Shown: positions 1 to 8,443, counted from the stretch's first letter. The stretch: DNA of 17,020 bases from Oscillibacter sp. (GCA_020025415.1 JAHHSB010000010.1:1-17020), one strand, 5' to 3'. Translations and numbers: made by a program. The notes: generated from the letters alone by a model not told the origin.

Positions 1-919
1 CAATAGAGGCGGGGGACTCGAAGACCTCGTCGGTAACTTCCATGGAATCCCGGCCGAACTTCTCGCCCATCTCCCGGCCCACCTGAGTCTTGTGGTCGTG
101 ATAGGCGGGCAGACAGTGCATAAACCTGCACTGGGGGCCGGCGTTGTCCATCAGCTTCTGGGTCACCTGATAGGGGCCCAGGGCCTCGATGCGCTCTTTC
201 CAGACCTCCACCGGCTCGCCCATGGAGACCCACACGTCGGTGTAGATCACATCCGCGCCATTCGTTGCGGCCATGGGATCGTCATTAAACTCCAGCACGG
301 CGCCGGTCTCCCGGGCGATCGCCTGGCAGGTTTCGATCAGGTCCTGGGCGGGGAAGTAAGCCTTGGGGGCGCAGGCCACGAAGTGCATGCCCATCTTGGC
401 GCAGCCCACCATCAGGGAGTTCCCCATGTTGTACCGGGCGTCGCCCATGTACACCAGCTTGATCCCCTTGAGATGACCGAAATGCTCCTGAATGGTCAGG
501 AAATCCGCCAGGATCTGGGTGGGGTGGAACTCGTTGGTCAGGCCGTTGAACACGGGCACGCCGGCATAGCTGGCCAGCTCCTCCACCACGCTCTGGCCAA
601 AGCCTCGGTACTCGATGCCATCATACATCCGGCCCAGCACCCGGGCGGTGTCGGCGATGGACTCCTTCATGCCGATCTGGGAGCCGGTGGGCCCCAGGTA
701 GGTGGAACCCATGCCCAGATCCTGGGCGGCCACCTCAAAAGCGCAGCGGGTCCGGGTGGAGGTCTTTTCAAAGATCAGTGCCACGTTCTTCCCCTCCAGA
801 TAGCGGTGGGGGATCCCAGCCTTCTTCTTGGCCTTCAGCTCAGCGGCGGTGTCCAGGAACTGCTGGATCCGGGCGGGGGTGAAGTCCAGCAGCTTGAGAA
901 AATGCTTGTGCTGCTCCAT
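1..919 (-). CDS. argF: Ornithine carbamoyltransferase (3' end outside window)
   Basis: Transfers the carbamoyl group of carbamoyl phosphate to ornithine, giving citrulline; cytoplasmic step six of arginine synthesis. The 306 visible codons begin [15 protein letters not shown]. They contain the carbamoyl-phosphate loop STRTRC (about residue 55), HPTQ (about 135), the ornithine-loop motif DVWVSMG, and FMHCLPAYH near the cut end. The family is about 330 residues, so only some 25 C-terminal residues are missing. The ATG at 919 is chosen because GAAAGGAG lies 10 nt upstream. It is the last visible gene of the arg cluster, 149 nt after argD, and that gap contains its own candidate promoter. DVWVSMG and HCLP separate it from aspartate carbamoyltransferase. 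Whether it should be called argF or a catabolic arcB cannot be proven from sequence, but the biosynthetic neighbours favour argF. Confidence 0.96.
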   Translation of the reverse strand, partial: MEQHKHFLKLLDFTPARIQQFLDTAAELKAKKKAGIPHRYLEGKNVALIFEKTSTRTRCAFEVAAQDLGMGSTYLGPTGSQIGMKESIADTARVLGRMYDGIEYRGFGQSVVEELASYAGVPVFNGLTNEFHPTQILADFLTIQEHFGHLKGIKLVYMGDARYNMGNSLMVGCAKMGMHFVACAPKAYFPAQDLIETCQAIARETGAVLEFNDDPMAATNGADVIYTDVWVSMGEPVEVWKERIEALGPYQVTQKLMDNAGPQCRFMHCLPAYHDHKTQVGREMGEKFGRDSMEVTDEVFESPASI

Positions 920-961
920 GGTGTATGCACTCCTTTCTAATATCCGCACCGCCGGAAACGG

Positions 962-981
962 GCAAGGCGATGCAAGGCGAT
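962..981. repeat. Two tandem copies of a 10-mer
   Basis: GCAAGGCGAT occurs twice head to tail (962-971 and 972-981) in the argF leader, next to the inverted repeat at 978-1003. The pair is exact. It may be a small replication-slippage product. A regulatory role is not shown. Confidence 0.6.
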
Positions 982-1034
982 GGTGGGCCATGGTAGACCA
1001 TCGGTTATATAGTTACTGTTATAATTATAGTCAG
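978..1034 (-). promoter_or_regulatory. Candidate argF promoter with leader hairpin
   Basis: Reading the minus strand, a -35 CTGACT (1029-1034) and a -10 TATATA (1006-1011) are separated by 17 nt in an AT-rich patch inside an otherwise GC-rich spacer. A second TATAAT lies at 1024-1029. Transcription would start near 999. The leader then contains a 7-bp inverted repeat, CGATGGT (978-984) with ACCATCG (997-1003). No convincing ARG box was seen here, so regulation of this internal promoter is unknown. Confidence 0.4.
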
Positions 1035-1068
1035 GGGCGCGGCGGGAAAAAGCCCCGTCCGCGGGAGA

Positions 1069-2247
1069 TCAAGAGAGCACCTTTTTCATGATGGCAAGGC
1101 CGGCGTCCATCTCCTCCCCGCTGATGACCAGAGGCGGCAGCAGGCGCATACCGTCACCGGCGGTAAGCACCAGCAGCCCATTTTCCACCAGCTTGCTCGC
1201 AATCTCGCCGTTGGAGTAGCCGGGCTTGACCTCGATGCCGATCATCAATCCCATGCCCCGGGTGGCGCCAAAGCAGGGCAGGTTCAGCGCCTCGATGCCC
1301 TGACGGAGGTAAGTGCCCTTCTCCTCCACCTCCTGCAAAAATGCGTCGGTGAGGGTCTCCTGCACCACCAGGGCGGCAGCGGCACAGATGGGGTTGGCGC
1401 CGAAGGTAGTGGCGTGGGTGCCGGGGCCCAGGACGTTGCGGCACTTGGCGTTAGCCAGAATGCCGCTCATGGGCAGGCCGCCGGCAATGCCCTTGGCGAA
1501 GGAGACCACGTCCGGCTCCACGCCGTAGCGCTGGAAGGCGAACAGGCTGCCCGTGCGGCCCACGCCGCTTTGCACCTCGTCCACCAGCAGCAGCCAGTCC
1601 CGCTCCTTGCAGATCCGGGCCAGGGTGCGGACGTATTCCTGATCCAGCGGCAGCACGCCACCCTCCCCCTGGACCAGCTCCACCATCACGGCGCACACAT
1701 CCGCTCCGGACTGCGCTTCCAGCGAGGGCAGGTCATTGGCGTCTGCATAGCGGAAGCCCTCGGTAAAGGGGAAGAAGTAGTTGTGAAAGCGCTCCTGGCC
1801 GGTGGCCTTGAGGGTGGTGATGGTGCGGCCGTGGAAGGAGTTGTTCAGGGTGATGATGGCAGCCCGGCCCTGGCCGTACCTGTCAAAGCTGTACTTCCGG
1901 GCCAGCTTGATCATGCCCTCGTTGGCCTCACCGCCGCCGTTGGCGAAAAACACCCCAGCCATGCCCGTGCGGCGGCACAAAATCTCGGCCAGCTGGGCGG
2001 CTGGCCCTGTGTAAAAGAGGTTGGAGCTGTGGCCCAGTTTTTGAGCCTGCTGGGCAATGGCATCCGCCCAAAGGGCGCATCCATACCCCAGGCTGGAAAC
2101 GCCGATGCCGCTGGTAAAATCGATATAGGCGCGGCCCTCGGGATCGTAGAGGGTGGCGCCCTGCCCGTGGTCCAGGGCCACGGGGAAACGGCCGTAAGTG
2201 TTGAGGATATACTGCTGGGTCAGATCCATCATCTGCTGGGAGGTCAT
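1069..2247 (-). CDS. argD: Acetylornithine aminotransferase
   Basis: PLP enzyme that transfers an amino group from glutamate to N-acetylglutamate semialdehyde to give N-acetylornithine. Its 392 residues are the usual length for class III aminotransferases. Visible marks are DFTSGIGV (43-50), LLVDEVQSGVGRTG (220-233) and the Schiff-base lysine in SFAKGIAGG (Lys252). The ATG at 2247 has AAAGGA 10 nt upstream and lies 39 nt after argB. Odd point: the PLP-phosphate loop, usually NSGAEANE, reads NGGGEANE at 103-110, so the usual serine is glycine. The rest of the active site looks intact, so activity is expected. Class III aminotransferases overlap in specificity (for example succinyldiaminopimelate or succinylornithine), but its place between argB and argF makes acetylornithine the natural substrate. 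Confidence 0.96.
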   Translation of the reverse strand: MTSQQMMDLTQQYILNTYGRFPVALDHGQGATLYDPEGRAYIDFTSGIGVSSLGYGCALWADAIAQQAQKLGHSSNLFYTGPAAQLAEILCRRTGMAGVFFANGGGEANEGMIKLARKYSFDRYGQGRAAIITLNNSFHGRTITTLKATGQERFHNYFFPFTEGFRYADANDLPSLEAQSGADVCAVMVELVQGEGGVLPLDQEYVRTLARICKERDWLLLVDEVQSGVGRTGSLFAFQRYGVEPDVVSFAKGIAGGLPMSGILANAKCRNVLGPGTHATTFGANPICAAAALVVQETLTDAFLQEVEEKGTYLRQGIEALNLPCFGATRGMGLMIGIEVKPGYSNGEIASKLVENGLLVLTAGDGMRLLPPLVISGEEMDAGLAIMKKVLS

Positions 2248-2286
2248 TGCGCGTTCATCCTTTCCAAAAAAGTAGCAGCTTGGCCG

Positions 2287-3147
2287 TCAGTCCCCCTTTT
2301 CCAGCATGGTGCCGATGCCCCGGTCACTGAGCAGCTCGATCAAGATGGAGTGGGGGATGCGGCCGTCCAGGATATGCACCCGCTCCACCCCGCTGTTGAT
2401 GGCGTCCACGCAGCACTCCATCTTGGGGATCATGCCCCCGGAGATGGTGCCGTCGGCCACCAGAGCGGGCACGTCATAGGTGCGGACCACATGGATGAGG
2501 CTCTCCTCGTCCTTGGGGTCCCGCAGCAGGCCCCGCACGTCGGTGAGCAGGATCAGCTTCTCCGCCCCCAGGGCGGCGGCCAGCCGGGCAGCGGCGGTGT
2601 CGGCGTTGATGTTATAGGCAGTGTCCGCGTCCTCTCCCTGGGCCACGGTGGAGACCACCGGGATATAGCCGCTCATCAGGGCGTTTTCCACCGGCTCGGG
2701 ATTCACACCGGTGATCCGGCCCACCAGGCCGTACTTCTCGTCCAGTTGGCAGGCTCGGAACAGCCCGCCGTCCAGGCCGCACAGTCCGATGGCCAGGCCG
2801 CCCAGGCGGCCCAGCTGGGCCACCAGGTTCTTGTTCACCTTGCCGCACAGCACGCTCTGGACGATGTCCATGGTCTCGGCGTCGGTGCAGCGCAGCCCGT
2901 CCACAAAGTGTGTCTCCTTCCCCACCCGGGCGAGCATCTCGCCGATCTCCGGCCCGCCGCCGTGAACCATCACCACCCGGATGCCCACCAGGCTCAGCAG
3001 GATGATGTCGCTCATCACCGCCTTGCGCAGCTCGTCGGAGATCATGGCGTTGCCGCCGTACTTGACCACAACGGTCTTGCCGGTGAATTTCTGGATATAA
3101 GGCAGGGCCTCCACCAGGGTCTGGGCCTGCTGTTCATGGGAAGACAT
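2287..3147 (-). CDS. argB: Acetylglutamate kinase, arginine-sensitive type
   Basis: Phosphorylates N-acetylglutamate with ATP, the second and usually committed step of the cyclic pathway. The amino-acid kinase fold shows in VVVKYGGNAM near the N-terminus, VMVHGGGPEI, NINADTAA and LLTDVRGLL. The N-terminal helix (about residues 4-20, ending PYIQKFTGKT) and the C-terminal pattern HSILIELLSDRGIGTML match arginine-inhibited family members, so feedback inhibition by arginine is inferred. Start: ATG at 3147, giving 286 residues, with AAGAG 10 nt upstream. An in-frame GTG at 3156 with AGGA 7 nt upstream would add MIP and cannot be excluded. It lies 39 nt after argJ and 39 nt before argD, consistent with cotranscription. 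Confidence 0.96.
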   Translation of the reverse strand: MSSHEQQAQTLVEALPYIQKFTGKTVVVKYGGNAMISDELRKAVMSDIILLSLVGIRVVMVHGGGPEIGEMLARVGKETHFVDGLRCTDAETMDIVQSVLCGKVNKNLVAQLGRLGGLAIGLCGLDGGLFRACQLDEKYGLVGRITGVNPEPVENALMSGYIPVVSTVAQGEDADTAYNINADTAAARLAAALGAEKLILLTDVRGLLRDPKDEESLIHVVRTYDVPALVADGTISGGMIPKMECCVDAINSGVERVHILDGRIPHSILIELLSDRGIGTMLEKGD

Positions 3148-3186
3148 GGGTATCACACTCTTTTCCTGTTGTTGTGGGGCGGGCGC

Positions 3187-4410
3187 TTAAGTCCGGTAGT
3201 CCCCGTTGATGCGGATATACTCATAAGTGATGTCGCAGCCCCAGCACACGCACTGCCCCGCGCCGGAGCCCATGGAGATGCGGATCTCCACGTCGTGCTC
3301 GCTGAGGACCTTCTTGGCCAGCTCCTCGTCGAAGGGAAGGCCCCGGCCCCGGCTGCACACGGCCACCCGGCCGGCGTCGCTGGCGAAGGACACATCCACG
3401 GCCTCCGGGTCGAACGCTGCCCCGGAGTAGCCCATAGCGCACAGCACCCGGCCCCAGTTGGCGTCGGCACCGAAGATAGCCGCCTTGGTCAGCGTGGAGG
3501 AGACCACGGACTTGGCCACGGTCTCGGCGGTCTTTTCATCCGCCGCGCCGGAGACGGTGCAGGTGATCAGGTGGCGGGCACCCTCGCCGTCAGAGGCGAT
3601 CTTCCGGGCCAGGGTCACGCAGATCTCCTTCAGGGCAGCGGCAAAGGCGTCGTAGTCCCCGCCCCGCTGGGTGATGGGGGCATTGCCCGCCAGGCCGTTG
3701 GCCAGCACCAGACAGGTATCGTTGGTGGAGGTGTCCCCGTCCACGCTGATGCGGTTGAAGCTGACGGCGCAGACCTCCCGCAGGGCGGACTGGAGCAGCT
3801 CCTGGGAGATGGCACAGTCCGTGGTGATGAAGCAGAGCATGGTGCCCATGTTGGGGCGGATCATGCCGGAACCCTTGGCGATGCCGCCCATGCAGACGGT
3901 CTTGCCGCCCACGGTGAACTCCACCGCCGCCTCCTTGGGCACGGTGTCGGTGGTCATGATGGCGGCAGCCGCGGCGTCGCTGCCGGCCCAGGAATGCTCC
4001 AGCATACCGCTCAGGGTGGGCAGCCCCGCTTCAATGACGCCCACCTTCAGCGTCTGGCCGATAACGCCGGTGGAGGATACCAGCACCTCCTGCGGCTGCA
4101 CCCCCAGCGCCGCCGCGGCTGCACGGCACATTCGCACCGCGTTCTCCTCCCCCTCCGGGGCGCAGGCGTTGGCGTTGCCGCTGTTGGCCACCACCGCCCG
4201 TACCGGACCTGCGGCCAGATGCCGGCGGGTCACCTGAATGGGAGCGGCCTTGACCACATTGGTGGTGAACACCCCCGCCGCCGTGCAGGGAACGTCGGAG
4301 ACGATCAGCGTCAGGTCTTTTTTGTTCACATTGTGGGTCTTGACGCCGACATGAAGGCCAGCAGCCTGAAAGCCCTGTGCGGCGCACACGCCGCCTTGAA
4401 TCTGATTCAT
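3187..4410 (-). CDS. argJ: Ornithine acetyltransferase / amino-acid acetyltransferase precursor
   Basis: Moves the acetyl group from N-acetylornithine to glutamate, closing the acetyl cycle; many members can also use acetyl-CoA. The 407-residue precursor belongs to the N-terminal nucleophile enzymes and should cut itself into two chains. The cleavage region KGSGMIRPNMGTML puts the nucleophile at Thr190 and the cut after Gly189, where many relatives have Ala-Thr. The oxyanion-hole segment STGVIG (113-118) and the family C-terminus ending NGDYRT are present. The ATG at 4410 has AAGGAGG only about 4-5 nt upstream, a short spacing. It lies 84 nt after argC. Whether it is mono- or bifunctional cannot be read from the sequence; no argA is visible, which would fit bifunctionality. 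Confidence 0.97.
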   Translation of the reverse strand: MNQIQGGVCAAQGFQAAGLHVGVKTHNVNKKDLTLIVSDVPCTAAGVFTTNVVKAAPIQVTRRHLAAGPVRAVVANSGNANACAPEGEENAVRMCRAAAAALGVQPQEVLVSSTGVIGQTLKVGVIEAGLPTLSGMLEHSWAGSDAAAAAIMTTDTVPKEAAVEFTVGGKTVCMGGIAKGSGMIRPNMGTMLCFITTDCAISQELLQSALREVCAVSFNRISVDGDTSTNDTCLVLANGLAGNAPITQRGGDYDAFAAALKEICVTLARKIASDGEGARHLITCTVSGAADEKTAETVAKSVVSSTLTKAAIFGADANWGRVLCAMGYSGAAFDPEAVDVSFASDAGRVAVCSRGRGLPFDEELAKKVLSEHDVEIRISMGSGAGQCVCWGCDITYEYIRINGDYRT

Positions 4411-4494
4411 AGTTCCTCCTTGCAGGCTGTGCCTGCCTCCCTGCCCACCGGCGTTTGTCCCGTGGGATTGTTCTTTTCTGATGGGGCCGGGGAT

Positions 4495-5427
4495 TTACAG
4501 CAGTCCGGCGGTCTCCTCAAATCCCAACATAATGTTCATATTCTGGACAGCGGCGCCGGACGCCCCCTTGCCCAGATTGTCGAAGAGGGCGATGACGGTG
4601 AAGACCTCGTCGTTTCCCGCCGCCACGATGGTCAGCTCGTTATCCCCGGCCTTAGCAGCAGCGCAGAGCCGCCCTCCATCCGGGGTGGTCTCCACATGGA
4701 CCAGCTTCTCCCCGGCGTAGTGCCGGGCGTAGAGGGCAGCCAGGGCCTCCAGGCTCTCCACTCCCCGAAGCTGCCCTTTGTGCAGCATGACGGTGGTGGC
4801 CATTCCCTTGTAGTAATCGTCCACAATAGGAACGAACACCGGGGGCTTCGTCAGGCCGCAGACGGCCTGCATCTCCGGCAGGTGCTTGTGGGTCTGAGTC
4901 AGGCCGTAGAGATTGGGGCTGCCCAGCTCTGCCGGGTGGTCCGCCGCCTCGTACTGGGCGATCATCTTCTTGCCGCCGCCGGAGTAGCCAGTGAGGGAAA
5001 AGCAGCCCAGAGGCGTCTCCGGGGCCAGGGCCCCCGCCGCGATCAGGGGATAGACCAGGCTGATAAAGCCCGTGGCGTGGCAGCCAGGGTTGGCCACCCG
5101 CTTAGCTTTCGCGATGGCCTCCCGCTGGCCGAGTTTGAGCTCGGGAAAGCCGTAGACCCAGCCGGAGGCAGTGCGGTGGGCGGTGGAAGCATCAATGATC
5201 CGGGCGGCGGGATTCTCCGCCAGGGCCACCGCCTCCCGGGCGGCGGCGTCAGGCAGGCACAAAAAGACAATATCCGCCCCGTTGATGAGCTTTTTCCGCT
5301 CGGATACGTCCTTGTGCTTTTCCTCGTCGATAAGCAGCAGCTCAATGTCGCTCCGCCCGGCCAGCCGGTCATAGATCTGCAGGCCGGTGGTGCCCTCTTT
5401 CCCGTCGATATAGACTTTGGGTTTCAC
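4495..5427 (-). CDS. argC: N-acetyl-gamma-glutamyl-phosphate reductase, short 'uncommon' class
   Basis: Reduces N-acetylglutamyl phosphate to the semialdehyde with NADPH. At 310 residues it is shorter than the common ArgC (about 345) and fits the second class of the family. It opens MKPKVYIDGKEGTTGLQIYDRL and has the catalytic cysteine in ANPGCHATG (Cys116). TAHRTASGWVYGFPEL (82-97) and GYSGGGKKM are also typical. The start codon is GTG at 5427, supported by AAGGGAG 10 nt upstream; the nearby ATG (5436) is out of frame. It lies 138 nt downstream of argH across a spacer with two strong inverted repeats, and 84 nt before argJ. Confidence 0.95.
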   Translation of the reverse strand: MKPKVYIDGKEGTTGLQIYDRLAGRSDIELLLIDEEKHKDVSERKKLINGADIVFLCLPDAAAREAVALAENPAARIIDASTAHRTASGWVYGFPELKLGQREAIAKAKRVANPGCHATGFISLVYPLIAAGALAPETPLGCFSLTGYSGGGKKMIAQYEAADHPAELGSPNLYGLTQTHKHLPEMQAVCGLTKPPVFVPIVDDYYKGMATTVMLHKGQLRGVESLEALAALYARHYAGEKLVHVETTPDGGRLCAAAKAGDNELTIVAAGNDEVFTVIALFDNLGKGASGAAVQNMNIMLGFEETAGLL

Positions 5428-5451
5428 TGGGAACCATCTCCCTTTTTACTG

Positions 5452-5480
5452 TCGTCAAAGCGGATTTGCCGCTTTGACGA
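5452..5480. repeat. 12-bp perfect inverted repeat in the argH-argC spacer
   Basis: TCGTCAAAGCGG (5452-5463) pairs perfectly with 5469-5480 across a 5-nt loop. In the arg transcript it is followed by CAGTAAAAAGGGAG, that is the argC ribosome site and not a U run, so it is unlikely to be an intrinsic terminator. It could be a processing or mRNA-stability element that sets argC levels relative to argH. Confidence 0.75.
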
Positions 5481-5527
5481 GCAGGATTGCAGCCCGCCGG
5501 TCGCGGCCGAAAACAGACTGCACTTTA

Positions 5528-5547
5528 TTCGTGCCTGCGGGCACGAA
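5528..5547. repeat. 8-bp perfect inverted repeat after argH
   Basis: TTCGTGCC (5528-5535), loop TGCG, GGCACGAA (5540-5547). It lies about 20 nt after the argH stop codon in the transcript and has no U run. Its inner GTGCC/GGCAC arms recur in the argG-argH spacer hairpin at 7066-7082. Confidence 0.7.
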
Positions 5548-5565
5548 CTCTGCGAGGCTTTAAAG

Positions 5566-6948
5566 TTATTTGGTATGAGCCTCCACAAAGTCCTCAATGG
5601 ACGCGATCTGACGGCCGGTCTCGGCCACGGCGGGGCCGCCGTAGCTGCCCCGCAGGGCCATGCAGTTCTCCAGCTTCAGCGCCTCGTACACATCCGCCTC
5701 AAAAAGCTCGGAGGATTCCCGCAGCTCGTCCAGGCTCAGCTCTTCCAGGGTCTTCCCCGCCGCGGTGCAGCGGGCCACCAGCTTGCCGGTAACGGTATAG
5801 GCGTCCCGGAAGGGCATGCCCTTTTTCGTCAGGTAGTCGGCGCAGTCGGTGGCGTTGATAAAGCCCATGCCCGCGGCCCGCCGCATATTGTCGGTGCGGA
5901 CGGTCATGGTGTCCAGCATGGCGGCGAACACCGGAAGGCACAGCTCCACGGTGTCGATGGCATCGAACACCGGCTCCTTGTCCTCCTGCATGTCCTTATT
6001 GTAAGCCAGGGGCAGGCCCTTCATCACCGTCAGCAGGCTCATCAGATCGCCGTAGACCCGACCAGTCTTGCCCCGGACCAGCTCCGCCACGTCCGGGTTC
6101 TTCTTCTGGGGCATGATGGACGAGCCGGTGGCGTAGGCGTCGTCCAGCTCGATGAACTTGAATTCCCAGCTGCACCAGAGGATAACCTCCTCGGAGAAGC
6201 GGGACAGGTGCATCATCAAAATGGACAGGGCGCTCATCAGCTCCAGGGCATAGTCCCGGTCGGAAACTCCGTCCAGGGAATTGCCCATAGGCCCGTCAAA
6301 GCCCAGGGTCTGGGCGGTCAGGAAGCGGTCAATGGGATAGGTGGTGCCCGCCAGAGCGCCGGAGCCCAGCGGGCACTCGTTCATGCGCTTTTGACAGTCC
6401 TCCAGCCGGGTGATGTCCCGGATAAACATGTGGGCGTAAGCCATCAGATGCTGGGCAAAGGAGATGGGCTGGGCCCGCTGGAGATGAGTATAGCCGGGCA
6501 TGACCGCCGTCTGATACTGTTTTGCCTGGCGGCAGAGCACACGCTCCAGCTCCAGCAGCTGACCAATCAGCTCAGGAATCCGCTCCCGGACGTACATCCG
6601 GAAGTCCAGGGCCACCTGGTCGTTGCGGCTGCGGGCGGTGTGGAGGCGCTTGCCCGCCTCGCCGATGCGGGCGGTAAGCAGGGCCTCCACATTCATGTGG
6701 ATATCCTCGTTGTCGGCGCTGAATTCCACCTTCCCCGCCTCCACGTCGGCCAGGATGCCGGCAAGGCCCTCCACGATAGCCTCGGTATCAGCCGGAGAGA
6801 TGATGCCGCAGGCGCCCAGCATCTTGGCATGGGCCATAGAGCCGGTGATGTCCTCTTTGTACAGCCGCTGATCGAAGTCGATAGAGGCGTTGAGTTCGTT
6901 GACAAGGGCGTCGGTCTCCTTGCCGAAGCGCCCGGACCATAATTTCAT
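5566..6948 (-). CDS. argH: Argininosuccinate lyase
   Basis: Cleaves argininosuccinate to arginine and fumarate, the last step of the pathway. Its 460 residues are typical of the aspartase/fumarase superfamily. It begins [13 protein letters not shown], the standard family start, which fixes the ATG at 6948 with AAAGGA 6 nt upstream. The longer open frame upstream is spacer sequence. Landmarks are [12 protein letters not shown] (104-115), [11 protein letters not shown] (151-161) and the catalytic-loop signature [12 protein letters not shown] (275-286). It follows argG after a 204-nt hairpin-rich spacer. The fumarate product links it to fumC just upstream of argG. Confidence 0.97.
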   Translation of the reverse strand: MKLWSGRFGKETDALVNELNASIDFDQRLYKEDITGSMAHAKMLGACGIISPADTEAIVEGLAGILADVEAGKVEFSADNEDIHMNVEALLTARIGEAGKRLHTARSRNDQVALDFRMYVRERIPELIGQLLELERVLCRQAKQYQTAVMPGYTHLQRAQPISFAQHLMAYAHMFIRDITRLEDCQKRMNECPLGSGALAGTTYPIDRFLTAQTLGFDGPMGNSLDGVSDRDYALELMSALSILMMHLSRFSEEVILWCSWEFKFIELDDAYATGSSIMPQKKNPDVAELVRGKTGRVYGDLMSLLTVMKGLPLAYNKDMQEDKEPVFDAIDTVELCLPVFAAMLDTMTVRTDNMRRAAGMGFINATDCADYLTKKGMPFRDAYTVTGKLVARCTAAGKTLEELSLDELRESSELFEADVYEALKLENCMALRGSYGGPAVAETGRQIASIEDFVEAHTK

Positions 6949-6970
6949 AGCCGTTCCTTTCATGGAAGAC

Positions 6971-7136
6971 GCGGGGCGAAGATGCTTCTCCGTCCCGCTG
7001 TTCTGCCGTTTGTTGATGGTTGGTATTTTCGCCGGGACCTGCGCCTGCCGAAAATACTTTGACCTGCGTGCCTTGGGCACGCTCACCAGTGACCGCGGTC
7101 ACTGGTAAAGGGGTGGTTGAGAGCGGGCCCCCGCTC
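6971..7136. repeat. Run of five inverted repeats in the argG-argH spacer
   Basis: In the transcript order: GAGCGGG/CCCGCTC (7121-7136); a perfect 22-bp palindrome (7085-7106) with half-site ACCAGTGACCG; GCGTGCC/GGCACGC with loop TTG (7066-7082); GTATTTTCG/CGAAAATAC (7023-7031 and 7049-7057); and an imperfect stem bounded by GCGGG/CCCGC (6971-6998) just before the argH ribosome site. None has a U run. No T-box or known riboswitch consensus was recognised. Confidence 0.65.
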
Positions 7137-7152
7137 CCCTCCCAGAAATTTC

Positions 7153-8373
7153 TTACAGCTTCCCCTGCTCCCGCAGAGCCAGCACCGTGTCAGGCAGGCC
7201 CCAGAGGTTGATGAAGCCGGTGGCCTGGCCCTGGTCATAGTCGCTCTCGCCGAAGGTGACCAGATCCTCAGAGTACAGGCTGCAAGGAGACGTGACGGAG
7301 GCGGTGATCATGTTGCCCTTGTAGAGCTTGAGCTTCACCGTGCCGGTGACGTGCTCCTGGGTCTTGTCGGCGAAGGCGGACAGGGCCTCCCGCAGGGGGG
7401 TGAACCACTTGCCGTTGTAGACCAGGTCGGCGAAATCCACCGCCAGCTTGGACTTCATGTGGGCGGTGTCCTTGTCGATGGTGATCATCTCCAGCACCTG
7501 GTGCGCCTTGTAGAGGATGGTGCCGCCGGGCGTCTCGTAAACGCCCCGGTCCTTCATGCCCACCAGCCGGTTCTCCACGATATCCAGCAGGCCGATGCCG
7601 TTGTCGCCGCCCAGCTTGTTGAGCTTGCGGATGATGTCGCTGGCTTTCATCTTCTCGCCGTCGATGGCCACGGGCACGCCCTGCTCAAAGTCCAGAGTCA
7701 CATAGGTGGGAGCGTTGGGCGCCTGGAGGGGGCTGACGCTCATCTCCAAGAAGCCCTCTTTCTCATACTGGGGCTCGTTGGCGGGGTCCTCCAGATCCAG
7801 GCCCTCGTGAGAGAGGTGCCAGAGGTTCTTGTCCTTGGAATAGTTGGTCTCCCGGTTGATCTTCAAAGGCACGTTGTGGGCCTCGGCGTAGTCGATCTCC
7901 TCTTCCCGGCTCTTGATATCCCACTCTCTCCAGGGGGCGATGATCTTGATGTCGGGGGCAAAGCGCTTGATGGCCAGCTCGAAACGCACCTGGTCGTTGC
8001 CCTTGCCGGTGCAGCCGTGAGCGATGGCATCGGCGCCCTCCTTCTTGGCAATCTCCACCAGGGCCTTGGCAATGATGGGCCGGGCGAAGGCAGTGCCCAG
8101 CAGATACTGTTCATAGCAGGCGCCCATCTTCATGGAGGGGATGATCACGTCATCCACCATCTCGTCGGTGAGGTCGGCGATATACAGCTTGGACGCACCA
8201 GTCTTGATGGCCTTCTCCTCCAGGCCGTCCAGCTCGTCCCCCTGGCCCACGTCCGCCGCCACGGCGATGATCTCGGGGTTGCCGTAGTTCTCCTTCAGCC
8301 AGGGAATGATAATGGATGTATCCAGACCGCCGGAATAGGCCAGTACTACTTTTTTAATCTCTTGATTCTTCAT
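7153..8373 (-). CDS. argG: Argininosuccinate synthase
   Basis: Joins citrulline and aspartate with ATP to form argininosuccinate. The 406-residue protein has the ATP pyrophosphatase loop AYSGGLDTS (12-20). It also shows AADVGQG, the segment [10 protein letters not shown] and APWREWD, all characteristic of the family. The ATG at 8373 has a strong site, GGAGGAG, 8 nt upstream. It is the first arg gene in the cluster, 135 nt downstream of fumC, and its promoter overlaps an ARG box, so it probably leads the arg transcription unit. The next gene, argH, is 204 nt away, which is long for an operon, but no U-tract terminator was found between them. Confidence 0.97.
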   Translation of the reverse strand: MKNQEIKKVVLAYSGGLDTSIIIPWLKENYGNPEIIAVAADVGQGDELDGLEEKAIKTGASKLYIADLTDEMVDDVIIPSMKMGACYEQYLLGTAFARPIIAKALVEIAKKEGADAIAHGCTGKGNDQVRFELAIKRFAPDIKIIAPWREWDIKSREEEIDYAEAHNVPLKINRETNYSKDKNLWHLSHEGLDLEDPANEPQYEKEGFLEMSVSPLQAPNAPTYVTLDFEQGVPVAIDGEKMKASDIIRKLNKLGGDNGIGLLDIVENRLVGMKDRGVYETPGGTILYKAHQVLEMITIDKDTAHMKSKLAVDFADLVYNGKWFTPLREALSAFADKTQEHVTGTVKLKLYKGNMITASVTSPCSLYSEDLVTFGESDYDQGQATGFINLWGLPDTVLALREQGKL

Positions 8374-8412
8374 GATGGAAGCTCCTCCGTTCCCGTATTT
8401 CGCGATGCTTTA

Positions 8413-8443
8413 ATTATACGGCTTCTATGAATATTTATACAAT
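8413..8443 (-). promoter_or_regulatory. argG promoter overlapping an ARG box (ArgR/AhrC operator)
   Basis: The 18 bp at 8426-8443, TATGAATATTTATACAAT, match the classic ARG box pattern (TGAAT, four A/T, ATTCA, with A/T flanks) with one mismatch. On the minus strand a perfect -10 TATAAT (8413-8418) follows. The best -35 is weak: TTGTAT (8437-8442) at 18 nt, or TGTATA at 17 nt. The operator covers the -35 and spacer, the position expected for repression by arginine-bound ArgR. A second adjacent box was not clear. No argR gene is visible in this window. Confidence 0.65.

Noticed and set aside
1414..6942. A stop-free plus-strand frame of more than 5.5 kb (1842 codons) antisense to argD, argB, argJ, argC and argH
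   Set aside because: It runs antisense to five well-identified enzymes and even through their spacers, has G/H/Q-rich low-complexity translation, and is explained by GC-rich codon use that avoids antisense stop triplets.
7085..7136. T-box or terminator before argH
   Set aside because: No AGGGTGGNACCGCG-type T-box sequence on the coding strand, and no U run after any of the hairpins.
7117..8430. Long plus-strand frames antisense to argG and fumC
   Set aside because: They overlap clear minus-strand enzymes, lack ribosome sites and have the composition of antisense frames.
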